From contig CM026431.1 of assembly GCA_014871385.1 (NCBI GenBank), positions 16,651,657 to 16,715,656 on the forward strand: a stretch of 64,000 bases of DNA, in the 5' to 3' direction. Each line of letters starts with the position of its first letter. The stretch's first letter is position 1. Positions 50,101-62,885 of the stretch are shown one piece after another. The position numbers and the translations under genes are program-made. The notes below the pieces were generated by a model. That model did no database searches. It was not told where the DNA came from and was given only the letters and a program-made list of their open reading frames with translations. This stretch comes from Ceratodon purpureus. Its lineage: Eukaryota; Streptophyta; Bryopsida; Pseudoditrichales; Ditrichaceae.

Positions 50101-53100
50101 ACGCTGACGATGCGGTCTTTTATTTACTCATTTTGCAGCCTCAGAAGGATAACGCTTATTCAGCCTACTTGGAGTTGGATCTGGATACAGTGGAGCCGTG
50201 TATATCTGGGCCAAAGAGGTTAGTCACTGTCAAATTAATTTGAGTGATGATATGAGATTGGTGTTGCTTGTCCTATTTGTGGTCCTTTCTGGATTCGTCC
50301 TTGGTCGTTCGTAGGACATGGTTGGTTGATGAATGCAACGAATTGATCAGTTTATTTTTGCGGATTGCAGGCCACACGATCGGGTGATGCTTAAAGATAT
50401 GAAGCAGGATTGGCAAGGTTGTTTGGACAACAAGGTTGGGTTCAAGGTAAGTATCTAGGGCCTTGAGTGCTGTGGTAAAAAGTAGTCTGGAACAAGGACT
50501 TGAATATTGAATTCCCGTCTGTTCTATTGGTTGCCCAGGGATTCTCTATTCCAAAGGAGCAGCAAGACAAGGTGGTGAAATTTACGTTTGAAGGGAAGCC
50601 CGCAGAGATGAGGCATGGTAGTGTGGTTATTGCTGCTATCACGAGTTGTACCAACACATCGAATCCAAGTGTGATGCTTGGTGCAGGTCTTGTTGCAAAG
50701 AAGGCGACAGAACTTGGACTGGAGGTCAGTATGTGTCTGTCATTGTGGGAGAGGTTTGGCGATTGATTTTGTTTTTGGGTTGCATTTGAATTGCTAGGTT
50801 TCTATTGTTCTGGGTACATGTAAGCGGTATATTTTTGAGCACGAGGAGAATGTGGTCAGCCTAACCGTGGGTAGTTGAGTGCATACAAGATTGATTTTTG
50901 GCTGATATTTCTGGTTTTTGGTGGTTGTCTCAAATCGTTGGACTACCTTTTGACAGGTCAAGCCATGGGTTAAGACTAGTCTCGCACCGGGATCAGGGGT
51001 TGTCACCAAGTACCTTGAGAAGAGGTGAGCACCAGCAGCTGTTGGGTGATGACAGTGCATGCAAAATAATTTTTAGATTGGAACTTAATTGTTTGTTTCT
51101 CCAATTAGTCTGTTTTTGAAAGTATAGGCGGTGATTGATTTGAATTTGATGAAATTGAGGTTTGTTTTTGGTCTTTGGACGTACAAAATTTGGTGAGTGA
51201 CTGAGATGTTGGTCATAGATCTGTGAAGTTAGTTGGTGCAATGCGTCAGCCCTGTGATTGATTTTCCTGTCCACTTGACATTGCAGTGGCTTGGACAAAT
51301 ATCTCGACAAGCAAGGCTTCAGTCTGGTTGGTTACGGATGCACGACCTGCATTGGAAATTCTGGCGACCTTCACGAAGACGTGGCCACAGCTATTGCAGC
51401 GAATGGTATGGCTACTTCGGATGATGTTTTTAGAGAAGTGTATCTATTGCGTTAGCGAGCCTCCAGGGTTCATGGCATCGCCAGGATTGGTGACTTAGTT
51501 GTGAATTATACTGTTTTGCTTTCTCTTTGGTATCTGATTTCTTGTGGAGCTGGAGAATGAGACAGGGAGTGATGGGAAATGATCTATGCGAGAGTTTTAT
51601 GCCATGTACGTGTTTCTGAAATTCTGTCGTGGTCTGTTCTGGTGTGTAGATATGGTTGCGTCTGCCGTGCTGTCCGGAAACCGTAACTTTGAGGGACGTG
51701 TTCATCCTTTGACTCGTGCCAACTACCTTGCATCGCCTCCTTTGGTGGTGGCTTATGCTTTTGCTGGAACGGTATGAAAATAGAATCTCCGGTGTTGTTG
51801 CTTGGATTAGGGGTGTGGTGAAGTACGCATGTCATGTTGCACAATTAGAGATTACGGAAAGTACAATTGCGAGGTGTCGAGTTGGTTGTTTTGAGCATGT
51901 TGGTGGAATTATTTCTAAAATTTGAGAGTTGTGACACCAGGTGAACATTGACTTCGAGAAGGAGCCTATTGGAGTGGGCAAGGATGGGAAGAACGTGTTT
52001 TTAAGGGATATCTGGCCTTCTAGCGAGGAGGTTGCTGAGGTAAGTCAGCAAGAGGATTGTTCTCTTTAGGAAATGTTAGACAGCCAGTGTGGAAGGAGAG
52101 CGTGGTCCAGAAGTATTGCTTACTCACAAGTAGACCATATTTGAGTCGTTATAGTTTCTGGTTTGATTCCGTTTCGAGTGTAGACAGCGCTTGGAGGTCT
52201 TGGATCTTTTATGGGCATGCCATGGACTGAAGTGCAACCTTTTGTGCAGGTGGTGGCAAGTTCTGTTCTACCAGAGATGTTCCAGTCGACATACAAGGCG
52301 ATCACGGAAGGCAACAGCATGTGGAACAGCCTAGGGGCCCCGGCAGGAGCACAGTATGAATGGGATCCAAATTCAACCTACGTACATGATCCTCCATTCT
52401 TCAAGACCATGACGAAGGATCCTCCCGGAGTGCGAAGCGTGAAGGACGCGTTTTGCCTTCTGAATTTCGGGGACAGTATTACCACGGACCACATCTCGCC
52501 GGCTGGTAACATCAACAAGGACAGTCCTGCCGCGAAGTTTTTGATGGAACGCGGAGTGCAACAGAAGGACTTCAACTCGTACGGAAGCAGGCGTGGAAAC
52601 GATGAGATCATGGCGAGAGGGACATTTGCGAACATTCGAATCGTGAACAAATTTTTGAAGGGCGAAGTTGGCCCGAAGACTTTGCACGTCCCGACCCAGG
52701 AGAAAATGTTCATATATGATGCTGCCATGGTAAGTGGGGCAACTCTAAACTGCGTTTCCGTTCTTGCGTCAATTTTGGATCTTGTATTGGTACTGTGAGT
52801 AAAATAAAAAATGACGAACATGGACGGTTGGATGATCCAGAAATACAAGGAAGAGGGCCACGACACGATCGTTCTCGCAGGAGCGGAGTATGGCAGTGGC
52901 AGTTCTCGAGACTGGGCTGCCAAGGGCCCCTTTTTGCAGGTAAGTCACATCATTAAGCATATGTGACACTTCGTGCATTTAATGGACCGTTCCTCTACAG
53001 AAGACTGTAGAAGTTTGAAGAGGAGCCAATGGACGAGATGATATTTGTCGTTTCTAACATATTCTGAGATGTTGAATGTAGAGTTTCATATCGTGGTTTT

Positions 53101-53441
53101 AAAGACTAATGATTTGCTTGATGTCGGTGCAGGGGGTGAAAGCTGTGATTGCGAAGAGTTTCGAGCGTATCCATCGCAGCAATCTGGTGGGTATGGGCCT
53201 GATCCCTCTGTGCTTCAAGGAGGGTGAGGACGCCGATACCCTGGGGCTGACTGGGTTCGAGAGGTACTCCATCGACATGCCGGCGCTGGAGGACATCAAA
53301 CCTGGGATGGACATTACCGTGAAGACGGACAGCGGCAAGGAGTTTACTTGCGTGCTTCGGTTCGACACCCAGGTGGAGTTGACGTATTTTTCGCATGGGG
53401 GCATATTGCAGTACGTGCTGCGTCAGCTGCTGAACAAGTAG
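47119..53441 (+). CDS. ACO: Aconitate hydratase, probably mitochondrial (19 exons, 1,002 aa)
   Basis: Aconitase isomerises citrate and isocitrate in the TCA and glyoxylate cycles using a 4Fe-4S cluster. Nineteen GT-AG exons close in phase to 1,003 codons: 47119-47437, 47701-47805, 48054-48214, 48336-48428, 48611-48796, 48919-49080, 49263-49407, 49527-49669, 49897-49953, 50139-50218, 50371-50446, 50539-50724, 50957-51024, 51287-51405, 51650-51771, 51941-52039, 52250-52729, 52841-52939, 53133-53441. The cluster cysteines are seen in [11 protein letters not shown] and [11 protein letters not shown]. Other hallmarks are [33 protein letters not shown] and [14 protein letters not shown]. The first ~100 residues are Ala/Arg/Ser-rich without acidic patches, which fits a mitochondrial presequence. 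The length matches plant organellar aconitases (about 990-1,000 aa). An internal ATG at 47422 could start a cytosolic form. Confidence 0.96.
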
Positions 53442-54782
53442 GGAGGTTCTCTGTAGGGAGGTTGGGTACATTGATTAGTGGGTATTTAGGTGTAGGTTAA
53501 GGGTAGGATGAAAACCTTTTGATACAAGTTTAGGAGAGGCTATGTTCATGTGGGGATCGAAGCTCTGAATATACCTTGTGATGTGACATATTCACATGCA
53601 TGGAATCAATTGAGTGGTGTAACCGTTTTATTTCGTTTGCTGTGTAATCCACCTGGTCGCTTGGATTATTATGGTAGTCGTCGGATGACATGATGATAGT
53701 ATGCGCCCTCTTCCAGGACGAGTGCGAAGTGTGCTTTCGTTGTTTTGCAATTCGAATATTAATTGACAGTAGCAGTTTTATGGAGCAACTAGATTGTAAT
53801 GCTACTCTTGAAACGCAATCGAGTGTTTAAAGGCCGCTTTTGACGAGGAGTTTTTGGCCATTTTTTGAGGTCAGTCCTTCTCTTGTCCTTTCAGCTGGTA
53901 GTAATAACTTAACATACAACCGTAACCCTGAACAGATTAACCGACAAATTGGGTCGTCGTGTACACCAATTGGTGTCGACCTCCACCTTTGCAGGGCCTG
54001 CCTTCTCCAGATGATTTATCCCGTGCCACCATATCTCAATTGTTGCTGCCTTGATTATTTTTTGCTACAATAGGATTTGCTCATGGAATGTGCGTACTTA
54101 TATACACTCAAGACAGTAATAAAAACCTGACCGTCCTTGTGTTTGACATGGGGCACCCGAGTTCAATGTCACTCCTTCCAAAAGCTCCTACTTGCCATGG
54201 CAATCTGCTAGTGTAACTACAACTGATTAAATATAGGGGCAAGCAACGATTCCTTTGTCCACTTATGACTCAAGCAACTGAATTTCTTGTCCAAGTTATC
54301 TTGCAAGAAAGCTCTGTTTATCGCCAAACTGGTGTTCTATGAACTGCTCAAGGCAAACCTGTGTAAGAATTTGACATCCTCCCGTTTCAGAGTAACATGT
54401 GAATGCGTACCGACCATCTCCGGAGCTGTATATAGCTGTCGCAGTCATTGTTGCCGTTGAGCAAAAGAGCGGTGGTAATCCTTCATTTTGCAGTTTGGTA
54501 AGGGTTTGCTTGTATTGAACTTAGATCGGGAATCGTTTGATGATTGAACAGGGTTCAATTTCGTTGGGTGCCGATCGAGGTGGGGGCAGTCTGCATAATC
54601 TTCGATTTTCAACCGTTTAGGAATCAAGTAAGTCAGAGGGCTTCTCTATCCTTGAAGGGGATTATAGAGAATGGAAACAATAGTGCTTCGTGGGCTGGTC
54701 AATAATTTGGAAGTGTTTCATGATTTAGCAACCATGTCGGAATTGGAAGCCCCCACCTCTCATATTTAGGCTCATATGAAAG

Positions 54783-54794
54783 TTGGTATCAGAG
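54783..54794 (+). mobile_element. Initiator tRNA-Met primer-binding-site-like motif
   Basis: TTGGTATCAGAG follows TGAAAG, as at the inner edge of a plant 5' LTR. A related context, TGAAAGTTGGT, recurs near 55479-55489 followed by a degenerate version. No retroelement genes are visible, so this would be a truncated fragment or a solo end. Confidence 0.35.
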
Positions 54795-54985
54795 ATTAGA
54801 GGCAAACCAGAAACTCAGGGCTGCTGTTGGTGGATCAAGAATTTATTACTAGTGTAGCAAATGAAAGTGCTCTTCTTCAAGACACCACAATCACTAAACA
54901 CCCATACTCTAGTTTAATTGGAACATGTAAGGTAACTAAAGATGATAAATGGATGAATGAAATCTTTTAATCACATGTGGCAGTG

Positions 54986-55057
54986 TGTAAACAGAGCATG
55001 AAAGGACTCAGACAGCTCCCATGTAAACAAAGCATGAAAGGACTCAGACAACTCCCA
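54986..55057. repeat. 36-bp tandem duplication
   Basis: Two copies of a 36-bp unit containing AGCATGAAAGGACTCAGACA lie head to tail with about three mismatches. Confidence 0.85.
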
Positions 55058-55577
55058 GCTGAGGTTGGATGGATTCAACAAACAACTCCATAATTAGTGC
55101 ACTAAAGTCAGATTGTTTGAGATTGAGAACATGTGTACAAGAGTTCGACGATTCAAGATGACGTCCACTAGAATTAGACTACTATGCCATATTTAGATGG
55201 TAATGAATTATTTTTACTCCAGATATAAGAGTAATGGGATAAAAGGATAAATTTAGAGATAGAGTCTGACATAGACTCCAGTTGCTCTAGGGAAAGAAAT
55301 AATACATAAAGCCTTGGTGGTGAGAAAGTTAGACACTTCTTCTGTGATATTTTCTCTATGATTGGGTGGTGAGCCTCAAATCATATATTTTGGTCCTTGT
55401 GTTATATATAGTTTATACTTATTATATTGTATATATGAAGTTTTTAACTCACCTTTGTTTTTATTAATCTGAAGTTTATTTGAAAGTTGGTGGCAAATCT
55501 GATATCAGACCCAAACAAAGTGCACATCTCCGGAGTAGACGCAAGATTGGCGAAAAGAGCTGGAGTTGGAGTAAATA

Positions 55578-56738
55578 ATGTCATGCAGACATTCCTGTGA
55601 ACATCATTGCGAGGCCATGGATCCACGTTTGTGGAGAAACCTGCCAGAGGAGCTGGTTGAGCTTGTATTTGGAAGACTACCCATCGCCAAGATCACTCAC
55701 CTTTGTACTCACTATAAGGCATGGCACAAACTTTCGGAATCATCCAATTTCAGACGAACTTTTGCTGAAAGGCAACCTATGCTGTTTGGACTTCAAAGGC
55801 GTGGTGCTGGGACTAATGGCGTAGGATCAATCATAATGTACGACATGCAATCGAAAGAGTGGTGCTCCACTGGAGTAAACTTTTTTGCTAGACCTTTGGT
55901 TGATACTACCGGTAGTGATCTAGGCGATGAGTTTGGGTATGATGACTCAATGTACGCTTCTGATGGAGGGCTGGTTTGCTTGGTTCCCAGGAAGAATTTG
56001 TTGGTAAGTCCCATTCTTGTCATCAATCCCTTAACTAATGTGCGGAAATTCCTACCTCGCCTAGCTCTTGAAAACAAAGAGCCTGTGACTGTGCAGCTCT
56101 TGATGGAAGAGGACACAAAGTGCTACAGAGTAATGCTGGTTTGCCGGGAGAAGGATGGAGGAGCCCTTGCAGCTGATTGCTACGACTCAATTAGAACATG
56201 TGAATGGAGCAGAATGGAGTCTGGGCTTGTGTATGGAGGTTCCAATCATGAACATTTGACGGTGCCCTATCTGGCTCCAAAAATCAGCATCCTTTGTGGT
56301 TTTGATTGCACAACGAAAAAGCTATCCGAGTTGGAGGAATATTTTGGATACAGTCCTGGTTTCGAGCTCTCTATAATGAGAGATCGTGCGTTTACTGTGC
56401 ATACGCACGAGGCCCCTCGTTCATATGATGCGTATTTTGTCTCGGAGTATACATGGGATAGCAAAGCATGGCATGAAAGGGAAATGAGCATGATCGAAAG
56501 CACCCTGCCAAGAAGGTCAGAGGTTACTCGTGTGGAACATTTCTTTATAAGTAGTGAATTTCTCCTTTTGATTGCGGACGACTGTAACGAAGGGGAACAT
56601 CACCATCGGCTTACGAGACTTTACGATTTATCTACGGAGAAATGGCACGACCTTGAATCAATCAAGGAATCTCTGCTTGAAAGGCAAGGGCTGAACAGGT
56701 TGTACATGTGTAAGCTCCAATGGGATGTTGTTCCATGA
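55578..56738 (+). CDS. F-box protein, kelch-like C-terminal region (386 aa, single exon)
   Basis: Probably a substrate receptor of an SCF ubiquitin ligase. The F-box is at residues 17-61 (LWRNLPEELVELVFGRLPIA, then W and FRRTF), preceded by a short Cys/His-rich lead. A second ATG at 55617 (MDPRLWRN) could be the real start. The rest lacks strict repeats but has the pattern of plant F-box proteins with a kelch-like or F-box-associated beta-propeller: hydrophobic strands with GG or LVCLVPR, VINPLTN, ...W... and a C-terminal LYDLSTEKWHDLE. It needs no intron. It starts about 90 bp after repeat-derived DNA. No partner or substrate can be inferred. Confidence 0.85.
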   Translation: MSCRHSCEHHCEAMDPRLWRNLPEELVELVFGRLPIAKITHLCTHYKAWHKLSESSNFRRTFAERQPMLFGLQRRGAGTNGVGSIIMYDMQSKEWCSTGVNFFARPLVDTTGSDLGDEFGYDDSMYASDGGLVCLVPRKNLLVSPILVINPLTNVRKFLPRLALENKEPVTVQLLMEEDTKCYRVMLVCREKDGGALAADCYDSIRTCEWSRMESGLVYGGSNHEHLTVPYLAPKISILCGFDCTTKKLSELEEYFGYSPGFELSIMRDRAFTVHTHEAPRSYDAYFVSEYTWDSKAWHEREMSMIESTLPRRSEVTRVEHFFISSEFLLLIADDCNEGEHHHRLTRLYDLSTEKWHDLESIKESLLERQGLNRLYMCKLQWDVVP

Positions 56739-59087
56739 GAACTGTTGTATGAGAAAAGTGTGGGAAGAAATTATCCTGGAGTGATGAGCAGGTGCTGTAT
56801 GAGCTCTAGCAGCTTGGATATTAAGTAGACTCAACACTTGATTCTGAATGCCACCTGATCAGAAGTGTGATTTTTGTGACGCCATGGAGGTGCTAGCATC
56901 AAGAGTGGCTTTTTTTGTATCACGTTAAGGTACTGGCACCTATAACCGATAACTTAAGCATTTCAGCATGGTGTGGTTGTGGTTATGAAGGAGGTATTTT
57001 TCCTTTGAAGAGAAATAAGGTTAAGGAAGAATGAGATTTTTTATAAAAAAATTTAAGCAAAATTGAAATTACTACAGATTTTGAAGTGCAAAAGTGGGTG
57101 AGAGACACAAGCAACATATAGCTTCACCCATGATGGACAACAACAAGAGTAGTGAAGGACAGAGCTTCCATTATAGTCACAGACGCATTCTAGTGGAGGA
57201 TGCATCCTGAATCTACTGTTCATCAATTATCCGCTTCTCGTTTTCCATTGTTTTGTAACCAAGAAGCCTACTTATCTGTGATGGGGCCATTATCCGTTAT
57301 GGGTATATCTACCTTACATAAAATGTGAAATAGCTCACTGCCCTGTGAAGTTGATTTGCCACATTATTCTCCAAACGATGTAATCACCATTAACTCATTT
57401 TTTGAACCAATAATTTCCTTGAATTGGCCCACGTCTGTTATTGGATGTCCAGAATGAGGCATGTCCTTGAAAGTTTTATAATTTAGAATCCATGATCCTG
57501 TTGAAGATTTTGTTTGGCTCAGGTTGTGTACCGAAGTAAAACTGTGCACCATGTACTCTTAGAAATAGCACATACAACCTCCACATACAGTGCTGAGCAA
57601 TAAACTTACAAAAGCCTCTACTAAAGTGTGGAAGATTTCAAGAAAAAATGATTGCACTCTGTAAACAAAATCATGAAAAAAACTTTAAAATCTATCTATA
57701 TCTATAATAAATGCAAAGAGGTAAATTTAAATCAATTTATATTTAATTTGGGCCAATCTGAAAGCTCAAAACCCCCCTTTGAGAGCCAAAGTAAAATGAT
57801 AAAACTTGAGTTATTTTTATCCAAAGTAAATCGATTCACTAGAGTTAAGTGAGTGTTATTATTCCTATGAATAAGAAGTTAATACTGTAAGACCATAGCA
57901 AATTTGCCATCCAACAAATGAATAATTTATTTTTTGAGAAATAAGATTCGCTTATCAAAAATCAAATTTCTCAATTTTTGTTTGTTAGCAAGAGAATTAG
58001 TTAAAATGACCTTTAGAGGTCGCGACTTGGATGAGAAAAACGTTTAGAGGTCATCAATGGGAGTTTACAGGATCCTAAAACCTCTAACCCGGATGAAGCC
58101 GGATGGAGGTTTAAGGGCTGAGGGGACAACTGAGGATGCTCTTAAACATTGAAACGGGGTTTTTTATGAGGATTCTAAGTTATTCCTACTCGTTTTTGCT
58201 GAAGCGTAGCCATTCAACGTTCTATGTGCTCATCCTACACATGCACGCTCATCGGCAATAAATACCACATGTTTTCCAGGATTCAAAGGTGAGCACATAA
58301 TGAAGATGATCCATCATGTGTGAGCTCTCAATGACGGCATTCCGGATTATAGTAAATCACGTTCATCCGTGCCGATCGAACAATAGTAGAGGATAACCAT
58401 ATCTTTCACTGCCATCCTGGCTTGCTAGCACAAACACTTTGATTCTGTAACTTTGTGAGTTGTGTTCAATTAGATTCTCAGGTTGTTGAAAAGTATACTA
58501 GAGAAGGAAATTCAAAGCAGTGAAAGGGGCACCGCTACAAAGTTGGTCGATATCAGGATTCAGAAGAGAAAACAGCGCACAGAAGTTACGTCATCAGTAG
58601 TAAATATAGCTCAAGCCCAGAAGGAAAAGCTAGTGTTTTCAGGACAAGTGCAATGCAAAGTACATGCCCTCGACCCTGAAGCAGTTGTACAATGCGTGAA
58701 TTACATGATCTGCATGTACATCTTAAGGATACTGCGTGCTGAAATGGCAGCACTCCTAAAAAAACAAAAAGCTAATGAAAAAAGTCTAGTTCTTGGCTAT
58801 GATGCCGTGAGCTGACCTAAGCTGAGAAAATGATTAAAGCTTCTTGTTCAATTTCTTCCTGTATACTCCCCCAGAAGAACCTACGTACATCTCAATTCAA
58901 AAAGCTGAAATCTACTATCTGCACAGCCCATTCTGGAGTGATAGGTGACGCATTTTCACTTCGAAAAGCAGGAACAAATAATGAATCAAACTAATGGAAT
59001 CAAGAACGCAGGAAATCTACTTCAGCATTCAATGAGCTGTATTATATTGGCTGGTGGAAACCGTACGGCACTGAGAGCTGTATGCTT
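56739..59087. other. Intergenic DNA between convergent F-box and ARF-GAP genes
   Basis: The 3' UTRs of both genes lie at the ends. A short plus-strand frame near 58.5-58.8 kb has no ATG at its start and no recognised family, so I do not call it. Nothing else is supported. Confidence 0.45.
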
Positions 59088-62000
59088 CTAACTTATACTG
59101 TCTTGTATATCGGCAATAAAACTGGAAGCAAATGATGAAAGCTTCATCCCAGTTTCTTCCGCAAGATTTTTCAACGCGGACATATCCTGTGAGGCCTGGC
59201 CACCAAATCATCTATTAGCCTTTGCAATCCTTGCATTCTATAACTAAGGGTTACAGAGACAAAGCATTGCGTACTGAAGATTTAAAACCAGAAATACTGC
59301 ATAGTATATTAGCGCATAATATGCAACCTTCCATTACAAGTTAGTATAAGTGATCGACTGTCAGCTATACTCTAAAGGTCTGATGCTTGGAAAAGTAGTC
59401 CACATATTATAAGAAAATGGATGCCACCACTAAGATTTTATCATCGTGGATTTTAACACCATCGGTAATTCATTAGAGGATCAGAACCTATACTCTTTAT
59501 GGCTGTTAACCTAGATAGAATAGCCGCTCCGCTTTTTAGTTTAAAAGTAGCAGGCACATCACCCCTTTCTTGGATTACTTTGATGAGTACCAACTACAGT
59601 AGTAATTTCAATTTAGGCAGTACTTGCACAATTCCTACATATCCCTTTAACCCTATTATCTAACCAGGTCGATACATAATGGACGGAAAAATCGAGACAC
59701 ATCACGAAGCATGTGAGAGGGTTGTGCACGAAGCACGTCTGAAGCGACCAAAGACAAAGTGAGAAAGGTATAGCATTATTACCTGAATGGACAACTTGGA
59801 AATGATCTCGCCCGCAGTCAGGTCAATCGCAGAACCGCCCATTAAATCATCATCTTCACGATCAAAGTAGGCAGCGCTTGATATAGCCGAGGAATTCTGG
59901 AAACGAGGAAGTATTTAATTAAGAGGAGGACAGTGATTAACATCCCAGTGCAGCTCTTTAGAAACCAAACCATAAGCAAGTACAAGGTGAAAAGACTCTT
60001 GCTCAAGAAGAATAGAAAACATATTCGACAGCATATTGACGTTCCACCTATATTGATGATTCTAGAAAAAGACAACATACAATGCAGACCAAAATTACAT
60101 CGGACATTTGAATATTCTCTAAAACTCTGTTTATGCTGTATCCTGATTCCTATATTTGCATATGCAAGGATGACAAGGCTACCAAAGCTAACAAGACTGC
60201 ACAAGTCCAATTCATTCAAACATTCTTGACAAGAAACTCACAGCAAATTTCTGTAAACGGCCGGTATTCTTGTCCCCGTCCTTGTCCTGGTCGCCAAAAT
60301 ATTGAGCAGACGAAATGGATTTGGCATTCGCAAACTTTTTCTGGGCCTCATAGCTGTCCTCATGCTGCCAATAGAGAAAAATAGAATGAGAAAATGTACA
60401 TATAATGCTGGTTTAAGATATCTTGTAAACATACCGTATTTCAAATGTTGAGAGGCCCCTTAACGTAAATTTCGTTCCACACCGGGACAGTAAGGTCTTA
60501 AACTAATTTCCAGTCATTTTCTTTGGAAGGCAGAAAGCTATGTCAATTTCTTTGCAACTTCCTCTATATATCATGACCAGTAGAGAAAATTGCATACACC
60601 AGCAACGTTGTTGATTCGACCGATGGATTTGCATTGCTGTAAATTTGGAAAGATGAACAGCTAACACAAGATGAAAACCATACCTGTGTCTTAGAACGTC
60701 CGTTAGAATACGATGGTTTGATGGGCGAAGCTCCAAACTCAGCAAAGAAATCAGCAACTGTTGAAGGGGCTGCAACATGACCAGCCTTTGAGTTGCCATT
60801 GCCGTTGGATTCAGTCGTTGGAGGCGAATCATCTGAGTAAACAAACCTTGATGTTCGCGGGGCTGACTGCATGGTCCCTCCCGGGGCTGGTGCTGGTGCA
60901 ACTGGTTCGGGTACAACTTCTGCTGGCTTCTGATCATAGAGGTCTTCACTTGGCTGCATAAAAAAACAACACGATGAGGTCTGTGAGAGGCCCATTTGAG
61001 TCTATAACGTCCACCCCACAATCGTCTCTATACAACAATAATTAAAGAAGTCAAAAAAGAACTCGATCAACGTCATGCCCGTGTTCTCGGTTTCGATCAA
61101 GTGCAATGGCAACAGTCCTCATACAAGGCATTAAGTACCCATGAAGCCAAACCCCGTATGCGCAACGTCAAAACAAAAATGTCGTACATACTTTCGTTGT
61201 GAGTTTCCTTATGCCCAGACCACCCCCGGCTTTGCCTGACGTTAGCTTCTTAGCCCCAAGAGACGATGCAGGCTTTCTTGTGATGCCAGTGGACACCGGA
61301 CGAGAAACAGGGGCAGGGGCTCGAGCAGAAGCAGGAGCAGGAGCAACAACAGGCTTTTGAGGTTTCTGATCCTCAAAAAAGAAGTCGTCCTTAGCGGAGG
61401 CGGCACCATTCGCTGGTCTCTCGGACACCGGAGATGCAGGCTGAGCAAAGCTCGCTCCAGCAGCCACACTCTTGGCCACTTCCTTGGCCAGAAGCTGGCG
61501 GTAAAGGTCAGACGCTCTTGAAATGTACTTAGATTCAATTCTGCCTCCATCAGTCCAACCGTGCTGCTTGAAGAATACGCGTGCCCGCCCATTACCACCC
61601 AGGCTCATCAGCTTCAGCTGATCTTGGTTCCAGCTGTCCAGCGTGGTGGACCTGTTACACATTTTACATCTCAGATGCTAAGAGGCACAGTTCAATTAAT
61701 CCGGGCCCGTTTTCTACAACAGTACGCGTTCACAATGATCCAGCTAGTGCCTGATACATACCTCACAAAGCTGATATGGACACCAAGACTACGGTGAAGG
61801 GCAGAGCAGTCCAGACAGATGAAAATTCCATAAGTCACAGAAGACCAAGTAGGATTCTTCGCATTGCAGTCGAAACATATCTGCACAAGCCATTATGCTC
61901 TCACTGGGTTAAATGCGAATTGGTCAAAGCATACCATTTGTGTCACAAGTATGCGATCTACACATTACGAGAAATTGTAACAAACTGTCTACAATCTGCT

Positions 62001-62885
62001 AGCATCTACCTCTAACGCGCTTGTGCACAGTGCTTGGCGACAATGCAGTCAGAATCAGTCACAAACTTTTGCTGCAGTGTTTTAGACGAACGGCACTGGC
62101 AACCACACGTGCTGACTACCATCTCCAGAGAAGCACAAGTGCAATGTGGACTCCATTCGAACTCCAACTTCGGGATATAATGCTCCTAGTATTGCCGATG
62201 GTTGCACGACCCTCTTTCAAAACAGTAAGGTCAGGTGAACGTGGGGGAATAAGTATTTATCAGCCGAGGGCTCGCCGATAAAATCCGAACACGACTTAAC
62301 AAGTATATGACTATGTAAGCCGCCGCTTGTCCATATCCAACCGGCCTGAATCGGAAGCAGGGGTTCGCTGACCGAATAGTGACACATGTCGGATCCCGAA
62401 GCCAGGCCAGAGGAAAGGAAGAAGCGGCCACCAATAGATCCTGCAAGCTTCCTAACTGAAGCAGGAAAAACGAACAGAAAACCCTAATATAAGAAAACTC
62501 CCATACTATGCGACGACTCTTCCATCCTGCGAAACAGGATCTGCTCTTGCCCACTCCAAGTTTCCCAAGGGTAACCGCAACTAGATGGGTCGGATCTCCA
62601 AACGAAACCGCTCATTTGATCCCATCCACCAAGACAAAATCGGACATGCAGCCAGGGCTGCCCAGCTAAAATTGAAGTACAACGTCGCGAGAGTGTTCAA
62701 AGGATTCATCAGCACAGACGACCAACAAATTCCTTCCCAATGCAAGAGTGGCACTGTGTAGAGGAGTTGGGAGATGAGCAGAAGAGAGAGTGCAGGAGGC
62801 AGCCGAGGAGACGCACCTTGTTGTCGGGCTTGGTCTTCATCTTCCTGAAAAGCAAATCTCGATCCAGCACCTCCTCGGACGCCAT
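59088..62885 (-). CDS. AGD: ADP-ribosylation factor GTPase-activating protein, AGD8/9/10 (ArfGAP2/3) type (7 exons, 420 aa)
   Basis: Stimulates GTP hydrolysis by ARF GTPases, most likely in COPI vesicle traffic at the Golgi, as for ArfGAP2/3 relatives. Seven minus-strand exons close to 421 codons: 62885-62817, 61880-61762, 61651-61192, 60953-60684, 60364-60242, 59896-59783, 59195-59088. The N-terminal zinc finger is CFDC...CLDC (a CX2CX16CX2C pattern) followed by the arginine-finger motif [13 protein letters not shown], split across exons 2 and 3. A Pro/Ala/Ser-rich middle follows. The C-terminal part has the family repeats [11 protein letters not shown] and [12 protein letters not shown] and the end segment [19 protein letters not shown]. 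The length matches the plant AGD8-10 group (about 395-413 aa). All key residues are present, and nothing suggests a pseudogene. Confidence 0.95.

Larger units (their letters stand above)
53442..55577. other. Aconitase 3' flank and intergenic DNA with possible retroelement fragments
   Basis: No gene is supported. The first few hundred bases are the aconitase 3' UTR. From about 54.7 kb the sequence looks repeat-derived, with motifs listed separately. Confidence 0.45.

Noticed and set aside
58483-58815. 110-codon plus-strand frame
   Set aside because: It does not begin with ATG and matches no family. It could be a stray exon or remnant, but nothing supports a gene.
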